Shown: in pieces, positions 1-8,901 of the stretch
How positions within the stretch are numbered: position 1 is the first letter of the stretch
How the letters are laid out: each line of letters opens with the position of its first letter
Assembly (NCBI GenBank): GCA_947495135.1
Contig: CANLXN010000008.1
Coordinates: 62,001 to 126,000 of the forward strand
From: an uncultured Flavobacteriaceae bacterium
GTDB taxonomy: Bacteria; Bacteroidota; Bacteroidia; Flavobacteriales; Flavobacteriaceae
Reading direction: 5' to 3'
Length of the DNA stretch: 64,000 nt
Position numbers and translations under genes: made by a program
Notes under the pieces: generated by a model
Databases searched by the model: none
What the model was told of the DNA's origin: nothing
Seen by the model: only the letters and a program-made list of their open reading frames with translations

Positions 1-1554
1 ATCTTTTTCTGAAAAACGTACATGAATGTTATTCTGTAGTACTTCCGAAAGAAATGCAGCATCTTTCAAACTGTTCCATTTCACAATATATCCCGCAACA
101 TTGGGAGCAACTTGATTCACCTCTCTTAAAGAAGGGTTATTACCATTCGCTGTAATTAACGAGGTGCTGGCTACGCAATCTAGCCCGTAGGCATGTGGGA
201 TATTCCAAGCAGTAATGTCGTAGGTAAGTGGATCGCTTAACTTGGCGTCTGGTTCAAATAAAACCTTGACCATTTTTCCCTTTGGCTGATTGGTGCTTAC
301 GACCAAAGCGCCAGATGCATCCATGCTACCACTGCTATTAGTAGCGAAATGATGACCACTCACTTTTCCACCATTAGAAAAACCATATTTAATTTCATGT
401 TTGTCTAAGAGTTCGGTAAGAGAGTTGATTTTGTCTGGATGTCCATTTAGGACATAACTCTTGTATTTTAAAGCACTATTGTTAAAGAATTTTTTGAATT
501 CTGTATTGAGACGCTTGGCGTTTTGAGATGAAATTTCTACCGTAGAAAGACCAGTGGTGGTATGATGCGCCACACGATCGACTAAGGTGAGTTCGTATCC
601 TTCGTCCGTGTCAATTCCCAATCCTGCACGGCCATGACCCGCCTGCTCATAGGTCATTCCAATAGCACCCATAAAGGTAGGGTAGGTGTCTCCATAGCTT
701 GGGTATAATAAATCAAATCGTTCTCGCGTAAAGAACAACCATCCTTCTTTATCAAAGTAGCGGGCGTGGTTTTTACCAATTTCCACTTGAAATTTTCGTT
801 GAAAGTCACTTATAATCTCATGGTAAGGTTCTGCTGCTGGCGCGAAATAATAAGGCTCGTTAATGCCTTGTTCATGAAAATCTACATGAATATGGGGCAA
901 CCATTGGTTGTATATTTTAAGGCGTTGTTGGCTCTCTATTTGCGTAGCCCAAGCCCAATCGCGGTTGAGGTCGAAGAGGTAGTGGTTAGGTCTTCCTCCT
1001 GGCCATGGTTCGTTGTGCTCGGTGGCTACTTGCTTGGTGTCGTAAGGAGTTGCTTTTACCTGGTTGTACCAGTTCGCGTAGCGATCTCGTCCATCTGGAT
1101 TGATACAAGGATCGATAATTACAACTGTATTTTTTAACCATTCCTGCTTTTCGGTAATGAGTTGATGTAAGGTGACCATAGCCGCTTCTGTACTAGAAGC
1201 TTCATTTCCATGGACGTTATAGCTTAACCAGACAATAGCCACCTCCGGATTTGCACTTCCAGTTTCTAAACCAGCGTTTCTAAGATTGTCTTTTCTTATG
1301 GCTTCAATATTCTGTAAGTTTTCTGGAGAGGAAACGATTGCGTATGTTAACGGTCTACGCTCGTTGGTTTTTCCATAGGTTTGATAGGTCACCATATTAC
1401 TATTGGCTGCTACGTGTTCGAAATACTGCACCACATCGGCATGTCGAGAAAATTCGGTACCAATTTCATAGCCGAGGAATTGAGCGGGGGTTTGTAATTG
1501 TGCGAAAAGAGAAGTAGAAATAAATAAAAGAAGTAAGCTAAAAGATCTAATCAT
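1..1554 (-). CDS. M14 family zinc carboxypeptidase, secreted (C-terminus cut by window edge)
   Basis: The reading frame is open from an ATG at 1554 to the left edge, so only the first 518 residues are present. The N-terminus is a Sec signal peptide (MIRSFSLLLLLF, with a likely cleavage after LFAQ). Zinc ligands of M14 carboxypeptidases are visible: HxxE in NVHGNEASS near residue 116 and a third histidine in VDFHEQG. TYEQAG probably carries the catalytic glutamate. It should hydrolyse peptides from the C-terminus in the periplasm or outside the cell. It is a paralogue of the complete 838-residue M14 protein at 20546-23062, with the same motif order and matching sequence on both sides, so the full gene is probably of similar length. 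It is transcribed divergently from bshC. The family call is secure; the substrate is unknown. Confidence 0.9.
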   Translation of the reverse strand, partial: MIRSFSLLLLFISTSLFAQLQTPAQFLGYEIGTEFSRHADVVQYFEHVAANSNMVTYQTYGKTNERRPLTYAIVSSPENLQNIEAIRKDNLRNAGLETGSANPEVAIVWLSYNVHGNEASSTEAAMVTLHQLITEKQEWLKNTVVIIDPCINPDGRDRYANWYNQVKATPYDTKQVATEHNEPWPGGRPNHYLFDLNRDWAWATQIESQQRLKIYNQWLPHIHVDFHEQGINEPYYFAPAAEPYHEIISDFQRKFQVEIGKNHARYFDKEGWLFFTRERFDLLYPSYGDTYPTFMGAIGMTYEQAGHGRAGLGIDTDEGYELTLVDRVAHHTTTGLSTVEISSQNAKRLNTEFKKFFNNSALKYKSYVLNGHPDKINSLTELLDKHEIKYGFSNGGKVSGHHFATNSSGSMDASGALVVSTNQPKGKMVKVLFEPDAKLSDPLTYDITAWNIPHAYGLDCVASTSLITANGNNPSLREVNQVAPNVAGYIVKWNSLKDAAFLSEVLQNNIHVRFSEKD

Positions 1555-1700
1555 TGCGAAGTTTTAATTGAAACGAAAGAATAAAGATACTAGTAATTCG
1601 AATAATATGATAGGTGGAGCGAATTTTAACGAGCTAAGAACCTACTTTTTTTCTAATAAGAACATTCAAATGAGGTTAAGGACAGCCTAAAGTTTTCCTA

Positions 1701-1732
1701 AATTCAGAAATGAGAATTCCTCATTCTGAATT
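1701..1732. promoter_or_regulatory. Inverted repeat in the divergent region upstream of bshC
   Basis: Arms AATTCAGAAATGAG (1701-1714) and CTCATTCTGAATT (1720-1732) are complementary except for one extra A, around the loop AATTC. The repeat ends 7 nt before the bshC -7 box, so it covers where the -33 element should lie. It looks like an operator more than a terminator: no T-tract follows and both flanking genes point away from it. The regulatory role is inferred. Confidence 0.5.
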
Positions 1733-1739
1733 ATTGCGT

Positions 1740-1747
1740 TATTTTTG
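1740..1747 (+). promoter_or_regulatory. -7 promoter box of bshC
   Basis: TATTTTTG matches the Bacteroidota -7 consensus TAnnTTTG and lies 23 nt before the bshC ATG. No clear TTG was found at the -33 position, where the inverted repeat lies instead. Confidence 0.55.
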
Positions 1748-1770
1748 AGGTAATATCCGATCAACAATCC

Positions 1771-3366
1771 ATGCCAAAACTCAACTTGCCTTACCATAAA
1801 ACGGGTTATTTTTCAAGATTAATGTGCGATTATCTTTCAGAAGACGCGTCAATCAAAGAATTCTACCACCGATTCCCAAAGCTGTCCGAATTTGGAGAAC
1901 AAATTGCTGAGAAAAAGGCTGCTTTTCCGAAAGAATTGAGAGCTAGCTTGGTAACTCAATTAGAGCAACAATATCGGGGACTTCATATTTCAGAAGCAAC
2001 ACAGAACCATATTTCAGCATTAGCAAACGAAAATACATTTACCGTTACCACTGGACATCAGCTTAATTTGTTTACAGGACCTCTATACTTTCTATACAAG
2101 ATCTTTTCAGTAATAAACCTTTCAGAAGTACTTCAGAAAGAATATCCCGAAAACACCTTTGTACCTATCTATTGGATGGCGACCGAGGATCATGATTTTG
2201 ACGAGATAAATTATTTCAACTTGTTTGGAAAGAAGGTAGCATGGGAAAGAGAAAGTGGTGGGGCCGTAGGTGAGTTATCCACTGCAGGTTTAGAGGATGT
2301 ATTAAGAGTATTGCAAGGACAGTTAGGAAAGACGGACAATGCTAAAAAATTGAGTGCCTTATTTGCGAAAGCCTATCTCGATCATGATAATTTAGCCAGT
2401 GCCACTCGTTATTTGGGCAATGAACTTTTCAAGGAATACGGATTGGTCATCGTGGATGGAAATGATAGCGAACTCAAAAAGGCTTTTATTCCGTATGCTG
2501 AAATGGAACTTACCAAAAACAGGTCGTTTAACGAAGTAAATGAAACCACCAGTAGATTGGTTGCTACGGGTTATGGAGAACAAGTACATCCGCGAGAGAT
2601 TAATTTGTTTTATATAACTGAAGGAATTCGGGAACGAATTATAGAGCGGGAAGGAACATTTTATATAAACGATACTCAGATTTCGTTTTCAAAAGATCAA
2701 ATTTTAAAAGAACTAGAGAATTATCCAGAACGATTTTCGCCAAATGCCTTATTAAGACCATTATATCAGGAAGTTATATTGCCTAATCTCTGTTATACCG
2801 GTGGAGGTGGAGAGTTGGCTTATTGGTTTCAGTTAAAAGATTACTTCGGAAGTGTGAATATTCCGTTTCCCATACTTTTGCTTCGAAATTCGGCCCTCCT
2901 AGTACCTTCGAAACTTTCAGAAAAACTGGACAAACTAAAGGTAAGCATAACAGATCTTTTTGCGAGTCAGCATCAATTAACAACTTCTTATACCAAACAA
3001 GTCTCTGCCATTAAAATTGATTTTACATCTCAAAAAGAACATTTGCAACAGCAATTTAAAGAGTTGTATCAACTTGCCGAACAAACAGATGCTTCTTTTT
3101 TAGGCGCCGTCGCTGCTCAAGAAAAGAAACAATTAAAAGGGCTAATGCATTTAGAGAAACGACTTTTAAAAGCGCAAAAAAGAACGCTGGCAGATCGATT
3201 GGAAAGACTTACTGCTATTCAAGACGAGCTTTTCCCTGGGCAAAGTCTACAAGAGCGCAACACTAACTTTTCTCAATTCTATTTGGAATATGGAGACGAG
3301 TTGTTTTCTCTTTTGAAAGAGACTTTAGATCCGTTAAGCCACCAGTTTACTATACTGGAGCTTTAA
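1771..3366 (+). CDS. bshC: Bacillithiol biosynthesis cysteine-adding enzyme BshC
   Basis: BshC catalyses the last step of bacillithiol synthesis, joining cysteine to glucosaminyl-malate. The 531 residues fit the usual BshC size. Family blocks are seen in order: TTGHQLNLFTGPLYFLYK near residue 93, then PIYWMATEDHDFDEI near 131, LLRPLYQEVILPNLCYTGGG near 330, and a long C-terminal helical region that may form a coiled coil (about residues 370-500). The ATG at 1771 follows a good -7 box and gives the expected N-terminus. A YfiT/BstA-type bacillithiol transferase gene lies 6.7 kb downstream (10043-10567), which supports bacillithiol as a thiol of this organism. The BshA and BshB genes are not in the window. 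Confidence 0.93.
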   Translation: MPKLNLPYHKTGYFSRLMCDYLSEDASIKEFYHRFPKLSEFGEQIAEKKAAFPKELRASLVTQLEQQYRGLHISEATQNHISALANENTFTVTTGHQLNLFTGPLYFLYKIFSVINLSEVLQKEYPENTFVPIYWMATEDHDFDEINYFNLFGKKVAWERESGGAVGELSTAGLEDVLRVLQGQLGKTDNAKKLSALFAKAYLDHDNLASATRYLGNELFKEYGLVIVDGNDSELKKAFIPYAEMELTKNRSFNEVNETTSRLVATGYGEQVHPREINLFYITEGIRERIIEREGTFYINDTQISFSKDQILKELENYPERFSPNALLRPLYQEVILPNLCYTGGGGELAYWFQLKDYFGSVNIPFPILLLRNSALLVPSKLSEKLDKLKVSITDLFASQHQLTTSYTKQVSAIKIDFTSQKEHLQQQFKELYQLAEQTDASFLGAVAAQEKKQLKGLMHLEKRLLKAQKRTLADRLERLTAIQDELFPGQSLQERNTNFSQFYLEYGDELFSLLKETLDPLSHQFTILEL

Positions 3367-3491
3367 TATGTTTATGGCGTCATAGCAAAAATGCTAGTTG
3401 AAGGTTTGGGTAAATTCTAAGGGTGTTTTTAATTCTGAAATTAGCTGATAAATTTTCTATTATATCACATAATCATTTTGATTTTTTAAAG

Positions 3492-3499
3492 TATTTTTG
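3492..3499 (+). promoter_or_regulatory. -7 promoter box of guaA, almost touching the start codon
   Basis: TATTTTTG matches TAnnTTTG, and only three bases (CCC) separate it from the ATG at 3503. If transcription begins about 4-6 nt after the box, the mRNA would be leaderless or nearly so. The box also contains an in-frame TTG at 3497, which is therefore unlikely to be the start codon. Confidence 0.55.
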
Positions 3500-3502
3500 C
3501 CC

Positions 3503-5032
3503 ATGCAAAACAACGTCCTCATTTTAGATTTTGGATCGCAATATACACAGCTTATAGCTAGGCGTGTAAGAGAATTAAACATCTATTGCGAAATTCATCC
3601 CTTTCATAAAGTACCAGAAGATTTATCAAGTTTTAAAGCCGTGATTTTGTCGGGAAGTCCGCTGTCTGTTCGTTCTGAAGATGCAGCGCATCCAGATTTA
3701 TCTCGGATCAAAGGAAAATTACCTTTGCTAGGAGTGTGTTATGGGGCTCAGTATTTGGCTCATTTTAATGGAGGGAACGTTGCTCCATCTGATATCCGTG
3801 AATACGGTAGAGCTAAATTGACAACCATTCATGACCACGCTGGCTTGTTTGCTGGTATTGGGGAAGGAACTCAGGTTTGGATGAGCCATAGCGACACCAT
3901 TGCCGAACTTCCAGAAGGAGGAGTTCGTTTGGCAAGTACCAACGATGTTGCCAATGCTGCATATCGCATTGAAGGAGAGGAAACGTATGCAATTCAATTT
4001 CATCCAGAAGTGTATCATACAACCGATGGAAAGCAGCTATTGGATAACTTTTTAATTTCTATTGCAGGAATTAAAGCTACTTGGACACCCGCTGCCTTTG
4101 TGGATACTACTGTGGCAGAATTAAAAGCTAAGGTGGGAGATGGAAAAGTAGTATTAGGATTAAGTGGAGGAGTAGATTCTACGGTTGCTGCGGTATTGCT
4201 TCATAAGGCAATTGGAGCAAACCTGTACTGTATTTTTGTCAACAATGGTTTGTTGAGAAAGGATGAATTTACCAGTGTACTCGATCAGTACAAAGGAATG
4301 GGGCTTAATGTAAAAGGAGTAGATGCTTCGGCACGTTTCTTGAAAGCTTTGGCTGGTAAGACCGATCCGGAGAAAAAACGAAAGGCTATTGGAAACGCAT
4401 TTATAGAAGTGTTTGATCACGAGGCGAATTTAGTAGAAGGAGTAGATTGGTTGGCGCAAGGGACTATCTATCCAGATGTGATAGAAAGTGTTTCTGTAAA
4501 TGGACCTTCGGTTACTATTAAATCGCATCATAATGTAGGTGGATTACCCGACTTTATGAAGCTTAAAATAGTGGAACCGCTACGAATGTTATTTAAGGAT
4601 GAAGTAAGAAGAGTAGGTGCACAATTGGGAATTGACAAAGAATTATTAGGTAGACATCCTTTTCCAGGACCTGGATTGGCCATTCGTATTTTAGGCGATA
4701 TCACCGAAGAAAAAGTTCGTATATTACAAGAGGTAGATGCAATCTTTATCAACGGTTTGCGCAAGTGGGAACTCTACGATAAAGTATGGCAAGCAGGAGC
4801 AATCCTACTGCCAGTGCAGAGTGTAGGAGTAATGGGTGATGAACGAACTTATGAAAAAGTAGTGGCATTAAGAGCGGTGGAATCAACAGATGGTATGACT
4901 GCAGATTGGGTTAATTTACCCTACGAGTTTTTGCAAGAGACCTCTAATAATATAATAAACCGTGTAAAAGGCGTTAATAGAGTGGTATACGATATTAGTT
5001 CGAAGCCACCAGCAACGATTGAATGGGAATAA
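3503..5032 (+). CDS. guaA: GMP synthase (glutamine-hydrolysing)
   Basis: GuaA converts XMP, ATP and glutamine to GMP. The N-terminal class I glutamine amidotransferase domain has the nucleophile in GVCYGAQ (Cys79) and the His/Glu pair in FHPEVYHT. The ATP-pyrophosphatase domain starts with the PP-loop LSGGVDSTV near residue 220, and the C-terminal dimerisation domain ends in the characteristic KPPATIEWE. Length (509 aa) is normal. I chose ATG 3503 over the in-frame TTG at 3497 because the TTG lies in the -7 box. guaB, the preceding step, is at 41965, so the two genes are not an operon here. No clear terminator follows. Confidence 0.97.
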   Translation: MQNNVLILDFGSQYTQLIARRVRELNIYCEIHPFHKVPEDLSSFKAVILSGSPLSVRSEDAAHPDLSRIKGKLPLLGVCYGAQYLAHFNGGNVAPSDIREYGRAKLTTIHDHAGLFAGIGEGTQVWMSHSDTIAELPEGGVRLASTNDVANAAYRIEGEETYAIQFHPEVYHTTDGKQLLDNFLISIAGIKATWTPAAFVDTTVAELKAKVGDGKVVLGLSGGVDSTVAAVLLHKAIGANLYCIFVNNGLLRKDEFTSVLDQYKGMGLNVKGVDASARFLKALAGKTDPEKKRKAIGNAFIEVFDHEANLVEGVDWLAQGTIYPDVIESVSVNGPSVTIKSHHNVGGLPDFMKLKIVEPLRMLFKDEVRRVGAQLGIDKELLGRHPFPGPGLAIRILGDITEEKVRILQEVDAIFINGLRKWELYDKVWQAGAILLPVQSVGVMGDERTYEKVVALRAVESTDGMTADWVNLPYEFLQETSNNIINRVKGVNRVVYDISSKPPATIEWE

Positions 5033-5116
5033 TTTTTTCGACAATAAGTAGCAGTATGGATTGGATAGTAATGTGTCCAATAGTTAAATAGCATTAAACT
5101 CATAACATCTCAATAA

Positions 5117-7027
5117 GTGAAGTATTTAGTAGTTTTAATATCCTTTATGTTAATGTCTTGCGCAACCTATGCGGAAGGGCCAACACAGGAAAAGTACAGA
5201 AGTCATCGTGTCCAAAGTGGCGAAACGGTGTACAGTCTTTCTAAAAAGTATAATGTTTCAGAAAGAACCATCTATAAATTAAATCCAGATGCCAAGAAAG
5301 GCATTGCTGAGGGGAGTATCATCATTCTTCCTTCTGAAGATATCATCAATTCGGGTTCTACTTCGGTTGAGTTTAAAAAACACAAAGTAAGACGAAAAGA
5401 GACGCTTTTCAGTATCTCGCAGAAATACAATGTATCTGTGGATGATATTAAAAAGTACAATAAACATTTATACGCCAAAGGTCTTAAAAAAGGAGAAAAA
5501 CTTCAGATACCGATCTTGAAAAATGGCGGTATAACAGGAGCTACTTCTGAAAATGGAACAGGATCAGAAAATAGTGATCATAGTACCCACATCATTAAGG
5601 CTAAGGAAACTAAGTATGGAATCGCAAGATTATATGGTATTAGTGTGGCCGAATTGGAGACCCTAAATCCGTCGGTTCCTGGTAATTTTCCAATTGGAAC
5701 CGAGTTAAAGGTTCCAAAGCAAAAGGTGACGGAAACAGCCACGATCGAGGAAACGGCCTACGATTTCTATGAGGTGCAACCTAAAGAAGGTTTTTATAGG
5801 CTAAAAATAAAGCTTGGGTTAACGCAAGAGCAAATTGTGGACTTAAACCCCTACGCCAAAGATGGATTAAAGGATGGTATGATTTTGAAGGTTCCTAAAG
5901 GAGTTTCTGGGTCGCTTTCGGCAGATGTAACTACGGTTGATCTCCAGAATAGCATTACAAATACCGAAGCAAAACGCATTGCCGTTTTATTGCCATTTCA
6001 GCTTAAAAAGGTAAAGAGTTCCCAGGAAAGCAATGAAGAATTGATTAAGAACAATCGCACCATGCGAGTAGCGCTTGATTTTTATAGTGGAGTATTAATG
6101 GCGGGCGAGTTCGCGAAAGAGAAAGGACTTTCAATTAATTTAGACGTCTACGATACGGAAGGAAGTGATGCTACTATTAGTTCTTTAATTTCAAACAATA
6201 ATTTTAGCGATCTAGATGCTGTTATAGGTCCACTCCTCAGTAAAAATGTGGAGAAGACCGCAGCCATGTTAAAGAGTGATAATGTTCCTGTTTTTTCACC
6301 ATTGAGCAACCGAAACATTAAGTTAACTTCTAATTTATTTCAGACCCTACCTAGTGACGACTTTTTGCAAGCAGGTATGATCGAATATCTGAGGGCAAAT
6401 GCTTCAGATAAGAGCGTTTTGCTAATTAGTGATAAGACCAAAACAAAGGAAAAAGCAGCAATTATGGCCGCTTTACCTAATGCCGTTGCACTATCTCCTC
6501 GTGAAAAAGGGTTTTTATATGTGGTCGATATTCAAAATAAGATGAAGGACGGTATAGAGAACTGGGTTATTTTGGAATCCAAAGACCCGGTTATTATTAG
6601 TAATGTAGTAGGCTTATTAAATGGAATGCCAGAGAACTTCAAAATACGACTGTTTACAACAGACAAGAACGATAATTACGAGTTTGATGATATTTCTAAT
6701 ATGCATTTGGCTCATTTAAATTTCACTTTCCCAAGTGTAAGTAAGAGCTATAATTACAAAGATAAGAGCGCGTTTGTAGTAAGCTATAAAAATAAGCATG
6801 GAGTGTATCCTAATCGTTTTGCGGTTCGTGGTTTCGATGTTGCTTATGACGTAATTCTGCGTATGGCGGCCGAAGGGAATGTGTATGACGCTAGCGACTC
6901 CGATTTCGAGACAGAATATATCGAGAATAAATTTCGCTACAAGAAAAAAATGTTCTCTGGCTATATGAACAATGCGATGTATATCTTAAAATATAACGAA
7001 GACCTTCGTTTCGAAGTTGTAAAATAA
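5117..7027 (+). CDS. Lipoprotein with four LysM repeats and a type I periplasmic-binding fold
   Basis: Starts at a GTG. The first 15 residues form a lipoprotein signal with lipobox LMSC. Four LysM-like repeats follow, at about residues 30-72, 89-131, 155-198 and 217-260, with cores such as SGETVYSLSKKYNVS and KETLFSISQKYNVS. From about residue 285 to the end there is a region like the ligand-binding domain of branched-chain amino-acid binding proteins (AVLLPF near 290, DAVIGPLLSKNV near 372, PVFSPLSN). No ABC permease or ATPase gene is nearby, so a transport role is doubtful. The build, a peptidoglycan-binding lipoprotein with a PBP-I fold, recalls LpoA, the outer-membrane activator of PBP1A; that role is inference. 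It lies 4 bp before the OsmC gene. Confidence 0.8.
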   Translation: MKYLVVLISFMLMSCATYAEGPTQEKYRSHRVQSGETVYSLSKKYNVSERTIYKLNPDAKKGIAEGSIIILPSEDIINSGSTSVEFKKHKVRRKETLFSISQKYNVSVDDIKKYNKHLYAKGLKKGEKLQIPILKNGGITGATSENGTGSENSDHSTHIIKAKETKYGIARLYGISVAELETLNPSVPGNFPIGTELKVPKQKVTETATIEETAYDFYEVQPKEGFYRLKIKLGLTQEQIVDLNPYAKDGLKDGMILKVPKGVSGSLSADVTTVDLQNSITNTEAKRIAVLLPFQLKKVKSSQESNEELIKNNRTMRVALDFYSGVLMAGEFAKEKGLSINLDVYDTEGSDATISSLISNNNFSDLDAVIGPLLSKNVEKTAAMLKSDNVPVFSPLSNRNIKLTSNLFQTLPSDDFLQAGMIEYLRANASDKSVLLISDKTKTKEKAAIMAALPNAVALSPREKGFLYVVDIQNKMKDGIENWVILESKDPVIISNVVGLLNGMPENFKIRLFTTDKNDNYEFDDISNMHLAHLNFTFPSVSKSYNYKDKSAFVVSYKNKHGVYPNRFAVRGFDVAYDVILRMAAEGNVYDASDSDFETEYIENKFRYKKKMFSGYMNNAMYILKYNEDLRFEVVK

Positions 7028-7031
7028 AATA

Positions 7032-7445
7032 ATGAGCACAGCCAAAGTTACTTATTTAGGAAATTTGCGTACCGAATGTGAGCACCTAAAATCTGGGAAT
7101 ACCTTTATTACGGATGCTCCAACAGATAACAACGGAAAAGGAGAGGCATTTTCTCCAACAGACACTGTAGCTACTGGTTTGGCAAATTGTATGTTAACCG
7201 TGATGGGGATTAAAGCCAATACTATGGAGGTCGTACTCGATGGGAGTACAGCTATGGTGACCAAAACAATGGCGAGTAATCCAAGACGAATTTCAAAAAT
7301 TGAAATTGTACTGCAGCTTCCTGCAAACGTAATTGAAAAGAACCGAAAAATTCTTGAAAATACGGCTAATACCTGCCCAGTTCATCATAGTCTACATCCC
7401 GATATCGAAAAAGCGATCCAGTTCAATTGGGAAGCAAGTCTGTAA
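7032..7445 (+). CDS. OsmC family peroxide/redox protein
   Basis: A 137-residue protein of the OsmC/Ohr fold, which reduces organic hydroperoxides through two cysteines. The two expected positions are present: Cys in GLANCMLTVMG (about residue 57) and Cys in NTCPVHHSL (about residue 119). It starts 4 bp after the LysM lipoprotein gene, so the two are probably cotranscribed. Whether it is a true peroxidase or another OsmC subfamily member cannot be told from sequence alone. In this organism the electron donor could involve bacillithiol, but that is speculation. Confidence 0.88.
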   Translation: MSTAKVTYLGNLRTECEHLKSGNTFITDAPTDNNGKGEAFSPTDTVATGLANCMLTVMGIKANTMEVVLDGSTAMVTKTMASNPRRISKIEIVLQLPANVIEKNRKILENTANTCPVHHSLHPDIEKAIQFNWEASL

Positions 7446-7485
7446 AGAAATTCAATAAACTTAAAAACAAGACGTTACTAATAAC

Positions 7486-8052
7486 ATGAAACTTAGTATA
7501 GCAGCTTTATTCTTGTTTTTAGTGGGATTTATTCCTCATCCGGACACGCCCAGTTTTGATGAAAGTGAAAGTAAAGAGGAGAAAATTCATTGGGAGGAGA
7601 ACAGAAAACTTACTTGGGCCGATTTTAAAGGTGTGCCTAACGAGATTGATCAATATGTAGCCAGTACCAATTCTGGAGTTTCTTTTTCTTTTTCTTACAA
7701 AGAGCGAAACGGTGTTACTACCATTAATATAGAAGTTAAAAGTAATTTTTATCCAGAACTGTCATGGTACAGACCAGCCAGCGTGAGTCCTTATATACTG
7801 GCTCATGAACAATTGCATTTTGATATTTCCGAATTACATGCTCGAAAACTTCGAAAACAGCTTTCAACTATTCCGAAAAATAGAGAATACAAGGAGAAGG
7901 CAGAAAAGTTATATGAGCAGATGGAAACGGAAAGACGCGATATGCAGCATCAATACGATAATGACAGTGATCATTCCAATCATGAAGAAAACGAATATCA
8001 ATGGAGGGCCTACGTAGCTCAACAACTCGCAGAATATGATTCCTGGAAGTGA
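7486..8052 (+). CDS. DUF922 family secreted protein, putative zinc peptidase
   Basis: 188 residues with an N-terminal hydrophobic signal (LSIAALFLFLVGFIP). The DUF922 core includes the entry motif LTWADFKGVP and the metal-site-like HEQLHFD (HExxH form) near residue 106, followed by a charged helical tail rich in Glu, Lys and His. Members are annotated as secreted zinc-dependent proteases, but activity is not established. The stop overlaps the start of the DUF3820 gene by 17 bp, so the two are translationally linked. Confidence 0.82.
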   Translation: MKLSIAALFLFLVGFIPHPDTPSFDESESKEEKIHWEENRKLTWADFKGVPNEIDQYVASTNSGVSFSFSYKERNGVTTINIEVKSNFYPELSWYRPASVSPYILAHEQLHFDISELHARKLRKQLSTIPKNREYKEKAEKLYEQMETERRDMQHQYDNDSDHSNHEENEYQWRAYVAQQLAEYDSWK

Positions 8053-8278
8053 TTTAAATAAAGCGCATCTTATTGAACTGGCAAACTACAAAATGCCTTT
8101 CGGAAAGTACAAGGATCGATACCTCGTAAATCTGCCGGAGTTTTATTATACGTGGTTCCGACAAAAAGGATTTCCTCCTGGGAAGTTAGGAAGAATGATG
8201 GAAGAAATGCATGAGATCAAAATAAATGGGTTGGAAGAATTAATTAAACCCCTCATTGAGCGCAAGCCTCGCTACTAG
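8036..8278 (+). CDS. DUF3820 family small protein
   Basis: An 80-residue protein with the DUF3820 signature MPFGKYKDRYLVNLP, followed by a short helical segment (YYTWFRQKGFPPGKLG). The family is widespread and some members are labelled quorum-sensing-regulated virulence factors, but no mechanism is known. It overlaps the preceding DUF922 gene by 17 bp in another frame, which fixes the start at 8036. No signal peptide, so it should be cytoplasmic. The next gene is convergent. Confidence 0.8.
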   Translation: MIPGSDLNKAHLIELANYKMPFGKYKDRYLVNLPEFYYTWFRQKGFPPGKLGRMMEEMHEIKINGLEELIKPLIERKPRY

Positions 8279-8344
8279 TTAGTTTTCTGAAATTTTATCA
8301 CGCTACAACTGTTCTTGAAAATTTAAGACTCACTCTTTGTTCCG

Positions 8345-8791
8345 CTAATAACGAGCATCGTTTATTTCTATCCAATGCCCATCTGGATCCTGAATGTATA
8401 TTTGTCGAACTCCATCTGGGCGCTTACTCACGGTACCGTATTCTCCAAGCCAATCACTAAATTCAATGTCGTGTACATTTAAATGGGCAATAAAGGCACC
8501 TAAATCATTCACGCTTAACGAAAAATGAACCGATTTAGACAAACGGAGATCGGCCGTACGTTCTTTAATGAGGTGTAGTTGATGATTATTACCTAAGTCA
8601 AACCATTTAAGAATTGGGTTGTTTCCAGGAGTCGGAATAGCTTCTAAAAAGAGGATTTCAGCATAAAATTGACTGCTTGTATTTAAATCGGATACCGGAA
8701 TGGCGGTATGATCAAATTTCAGTGTTAATTCTTGGCTGTAGACACTTAGCATTGATAGACTGAGAACTATTATGGAGAGTATTCTTTTCAT
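8345..8791 (-). CDS. VOC family (glyoxalase-like) protein with signal peptide
   Basis: 148 residues. A signal peptide (MKRILSIIVLSLSMLSVYSQ) is followed by one vicinal-oxygen-chelate domain. Candidate metal ligands are His in FDHTAIPVSDL, His in NNHQLHLI, and Glu in GHWIEINDARY near the C-terminus. VOC enzymes include glyoxalase I, dioxygenases and resistance proteins; the substrate is not predictable. Export to the periplasm is less usual for this family. It is divergent from the cyclophilin-FKBP gene, with 110 bp between. Confidence 0.85.
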   Translation of the reverse strand: MKRILSIIVLSLSMLSVYSQELTLKFDHTAIPVSDLNTSSQFYAEILFLEAIPTPGNNPILKWFDLGNNHQLHLIKERTADLRLSKSVHFSLSVNDLGAFIAHLNVHDIEFSDWLGEYGTVSKRPDGVRQIYIQDPDGHWIEINDARY

Positions 8792-8880
8792 AAAGGCTAA
8801 TTATATTTTGATGCGGAAATGCAACACCGCAATAAGCTAAGATAAAATATATTTTACTTCCATCTTAATGGGCAAAATAG

Positions 8881-8888
8881 TACCTTTG
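8881..8888 (+). promoter_or_regulatory. -7 promoter box of the cyclophilin-FKBP gene
   Basis: TACCTTTG matches TAnnTTTG and lies 13 nt before the ATG at 8902. A second in-frame ATG at 8944 would give a more ordinary leader of about 50 nt. Confidence 0.5.
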
Positions 8889-8901
8889 CACCTTTCATAA
8901 A

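Noticed and set aside
766-1137. Plus-strand frame of 123 codons inside the left-edge M14 gene
   Set aside because: It lies antisense to a clearly conserved peptidase frame and its product has no family features.
5058-5078. Inverted repeat ATTGGA/TCCAAT between guaA and the LysM lipoprotein gene
   Set aside because: Six pairs, long loop and no T-tract; could easily be chance.
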